From: G963669295 sp963669295
Lineage (GTDB): Bacteria; Bacteroidota; Bacteroidia; Flavobacteriales_D; CALLUQ01
Length of the DNA stretch: 64,000 bases
Direction: 5' to 3'
NCBI GenBank assembly: GCA_963669295.1
Contig: OY769938.1
Span: forward strand, 2,852,001-2,916,000
Part shown: positions 62,465 through 64,000 of the stretch, one piece after another
How positions within the stretch are numbered: the first letter of the stretch is position 1
Layout: the number at the start of each line of letters is the position of its first letter
Translations under genes and position numbers: made by a program
The notes under the pieces: generated by a model
What the model was told of the DNA's origin: nothing
Databases searched by the model: none
The model's input: only the letters and a program-made list of their open reading frames with translations

Positions 62465-63103
62465 TTAAGTTAATTTTGCAGATATCAGGTTAATAAATTC
62501 TTCGCGTGTAGGTTTGTTCATGAACTCGCCAGTGAACGCAGAGGTAGTGGTTACCGAGTTTTGCTTTTGCACGCCACGCATTTGCATGCACATGTGCTGC
62601 GCTTCAATTACTACAGCCACACCTAAAGGGTTTAACGTTTCCATGATACAATCTCGTATCTCGGTAGTTAATCTTTCTTGCACTTGCAGCCTTCGGGCAT
62701 AGGCATCTACTACTCTTGGTATTTTGCTCAAGCCTACTATGTGTCCGTTAGGAATATAGGCTACATGCGCTTTCCCAAAAAAGGGCAGCATATGGTGCTC
62801 GCACAACGAATACACTTCAATGTCTTTTACAATAACCATTTGCTGATACTCTTCAGCAAACATGGCTGTGCGCAAAATCTCACTGGGATCAAGGTCGTAA
62901 CCGTGCGTGAGGTATTGCAGGGCCTTGGCTACCCTTACCGGGGTTTTCGCCAGCCCTTCTCGTTCCGGATCTTCTCCTAACTCAGTAATCAGCTCCTGGT
63001 ACTTCGCAGCCATCGAATCGATGGTGGCCTGGTTGTACTGGTCTACTCTTTCATAGCCATCAACATCTTCATCATCAATGACTTTAAAATCTTCGTTACT
63101 CAT
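62465..63103 (-). CDS. folE: GTP cyclohydrolase I
   Basis: A 212-residue enzyme forming dihydroneopterin triphosphate from GTP. Zinc ligands: Cys and His in YSLCEHHMLPFFGKAHVAYIP and Cys in AQHMCMQMRG. GLSKIPRVVDAYARRLQVQERLT is the conserved core. It lies 6 bases after the PTPS/QueD gene, so the two probably work on the same pterin. Confidence 0.97.
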   Translation of the reverse strand: MSNEDFKVIDDEDVDGYERVDQYNQATIDSMAAKYQELITELGEDPEREGLAKTPVRVAKALQYLTHGYDLDPSEILRTAMFAEEYQQMVIVKDIEVYSLCEHHMLPFFGKAHVAYIPNGHIVGLSKIPRVVDAYARRLQVQERLTTEIRDCIMETLNPLGVAVVIEAQHMCMQMRGVQKQNSVTTTSAFTGEFMNKPTREEFINLISAKLT

Positions 63104-63109
63104 AGTATC

Positions 63110-63532
63110 TCATTCTCCACCGTAATACTCGGCGTAATTGTTTTCTGTTTCATGCAGTTTCACACAGTGTAGCTTACATCCCAGGGCATTTACCGGTGTT
63201 TCTAATTGCTCCCAAATAGCTACAATCAGGTTTTCGGTAGAAGCCAACTTTCCAGCCATAAAAGGCACATCTAAATTGATGTTTTTATGATCCAGTGGCT
63301 CGGTTACGTACGTTTTAATAATGCCGCTAAGGTCTTTCAAGTCGGTGACATAACCGGTGTCTTCACTGGGAGTGCCTTTTACCGTCACATAAATTACATA
63401 GTTATGACCATGCCAGTTGGGGTTGGCGCATTTGCCAAACACTTCCTTGTTCTTTTCTTCCGACCATTCAGCATTCCACAATTTGTGGGCAGCGTTAAAA
63501 TGCTCTCTTCTTGTAACGTACACTGTTTTCAT
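63110..63532 (-). CDS. 6-Pyruvoyl/6-carboxy-tetrahydropterin synthase family protein
   Basis: A 140-residue T-fold enzyme. ATG at MKTVYVTRREHFNAAHKLW is chosen. Zinc-binding His are in HFNAAH and NWHGHNY, with the catalytic Cys in FGKCANPNWHG and Glu in VKLHETENNYAEY. It could make 6-carboxytetrahydropterin for queuosine (QueD) or 6-pyruvoyl-tetrahydropterin. Pairing with folE fits either. Confidence 0.92.
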   Translation of the reverse strand: MKTVYVTRREHFNAAHKLWNAEWSEEKNKEVFGKCANPNWHGHNYVIYVTVKGTPSEDTGYVTDLKDLSGIIKTYVTEPLDHKNINLDVPFMAGKLASTENLIVAIWEQLETPVNALGCKLHCVKLHETENNYAEYYGGE

Positions 63533-63716
63533 GCGCTCCTGCTTAGGGCAAATATACAATCTATTCAAAGGATTGCCCAAAATCAATATCTTTGATGGTG
63601 CATTGTACCATCATTGTTGAAGGTACAACAAAAAACCCACCAAAGATGGGAATAATGACAAAGTGTCACGAATTGGCAAAAGTTGAATAATAAATAGCAT
63701 AAATACCCGGATAACT

Positions 63717-64000
63717 ATGATTGTGGTAACAGGAGCAGCAGGATTTATTGGCAGTTGTTTGGTAGGCCGATTGAATGCCGAAGGGCATACCAATTTGGTG
63801 GTTGTCGACGATTTTTCGCATGCCGATAAGAACAAAAATTTGGTCGGTAAACAATTTGCGGAGCAGGTAGATCGGATGGCCTTTTTCGATTGGCTTGCTG
63901 CACATGGAACAGCAGTGGACTTTATTTTCCACATCGGAGCACGCACCGATACTACCGAGTTTGATGTAGCCATTTTTGATCGCTTGAACCTCAATTACAC
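63717..64000 (+). CDS. ADP-heptose 6-epimerase-like SDR, 3' end cut by the window
   Basis: The first 94 codons are visible: MIVVTGAAGFIGSCLVGRLN, VVVDDFSHADKNKNL, FFDWLAAHG, FIFHIGARTDTTEFDVAIFDRLNLNY. The DTTEFD segment is characteristic of HldD (ADP-L-glycero-D-manno-heptose 6-epimerase), which prepares heptose for the lipopolysaccharide core. The gene runs off the window. Confidence 0.88.
   Translation, partial: MIVVTGAAGFIGSCLVGRLNAEGHTNLVVVDDFSHADKNKNLVGKQFAEQVDRMAFFDWLAAHGTAVDFIFHIGARTDTTEFDVAIFDRLNLNY

Overview
The window comes from a bacterium of the phylum Bacteroidota, most likely Flavobacteriales. The evidence is several secreted proteins with type IX secretion (T9SS) C-terminal sorting domains, a PorG-like barrel, promoters of the TAnnTTTG type (some with TTG about 20 bases upstream), and Bacteroidota-style HPPD, homogentisate dioxygenase and KdtA. 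No rRNA is present, and the genus cannot be fixed from this sequence alone.

Layout. 1-13 kb is mostly core: a cut DUF2797 gene, a secreted kelch protein, SppA, FolK, a deoxynucleoside kinase, an OmpA/TPR lipoprotein, a 21/22-bp minisatellite, a PorG-like barrel, a TrmH methyltransferase and MutS. 13-29 kb is accessory: a broken cupin gene, a YCII protein, a GH113-like glycosidase, a CIA30-SRPBCC-TspO trio, a MarR/monooxygenase divergon, a group of SMI1/KNR4, ankyrin, HEAT and DUF6892-like proteins resembling an orphan immunity cluster, a GNAT, a methyltransferase, an AraC regulator with a DUF1330 pair behind a 21-bp-spaced direct-repeat operator, and a secreted SUMF1-like protein.

28.5-38.5 kb is a composite integrative island lying against the 3' end of tRNA-Leu(UAA). 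It carries a large serine recombinase at the tRNA-proximal end, a HTH protein, RadC, a NYN-domain protein, a roughly 830-bp region of four modules built from 10-bp-phased repeats, and a tight four-gene operon: tryptophan 2,3-dioxygenase, tryptophanyl-tRNA synthetase, an AstE/AspA-type deacylase and a HExxH protein. A 248-bp direct repeat 9259 bp apart, plus a second copy of the left-end motif, show at least one older, decayed element in tandem. The tryptophan operon is the best candidate for an undescribed system.

38.5-64 kb returns to core functions: tRNA-Leu and tRNA-Gly, a T9SS cargo protein, a ferredoxin-U32 pair, an HGD-HPPD-HAAO aromatic catabolism operon, a LamG/L-type-lectin T9SS protein, a possible gasdermin-like protein, KdtA with neighbours, a nine-gene nucleotide-sugar operon (WbpE, Ugd, UXS, WbpD, WbpB, WbpA/TviB, RmlB, TviC/WbpP, CpsB) making UDP-xylose and diacetamido-glucuronate type precursors, then FabD, a Bax-inhibitor-1 protein, FolE, a PTPS/QueD protein and the start of an HldD-like epimerase. 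No glycosyltransferase or flippase gene is seen in the sugar operon.
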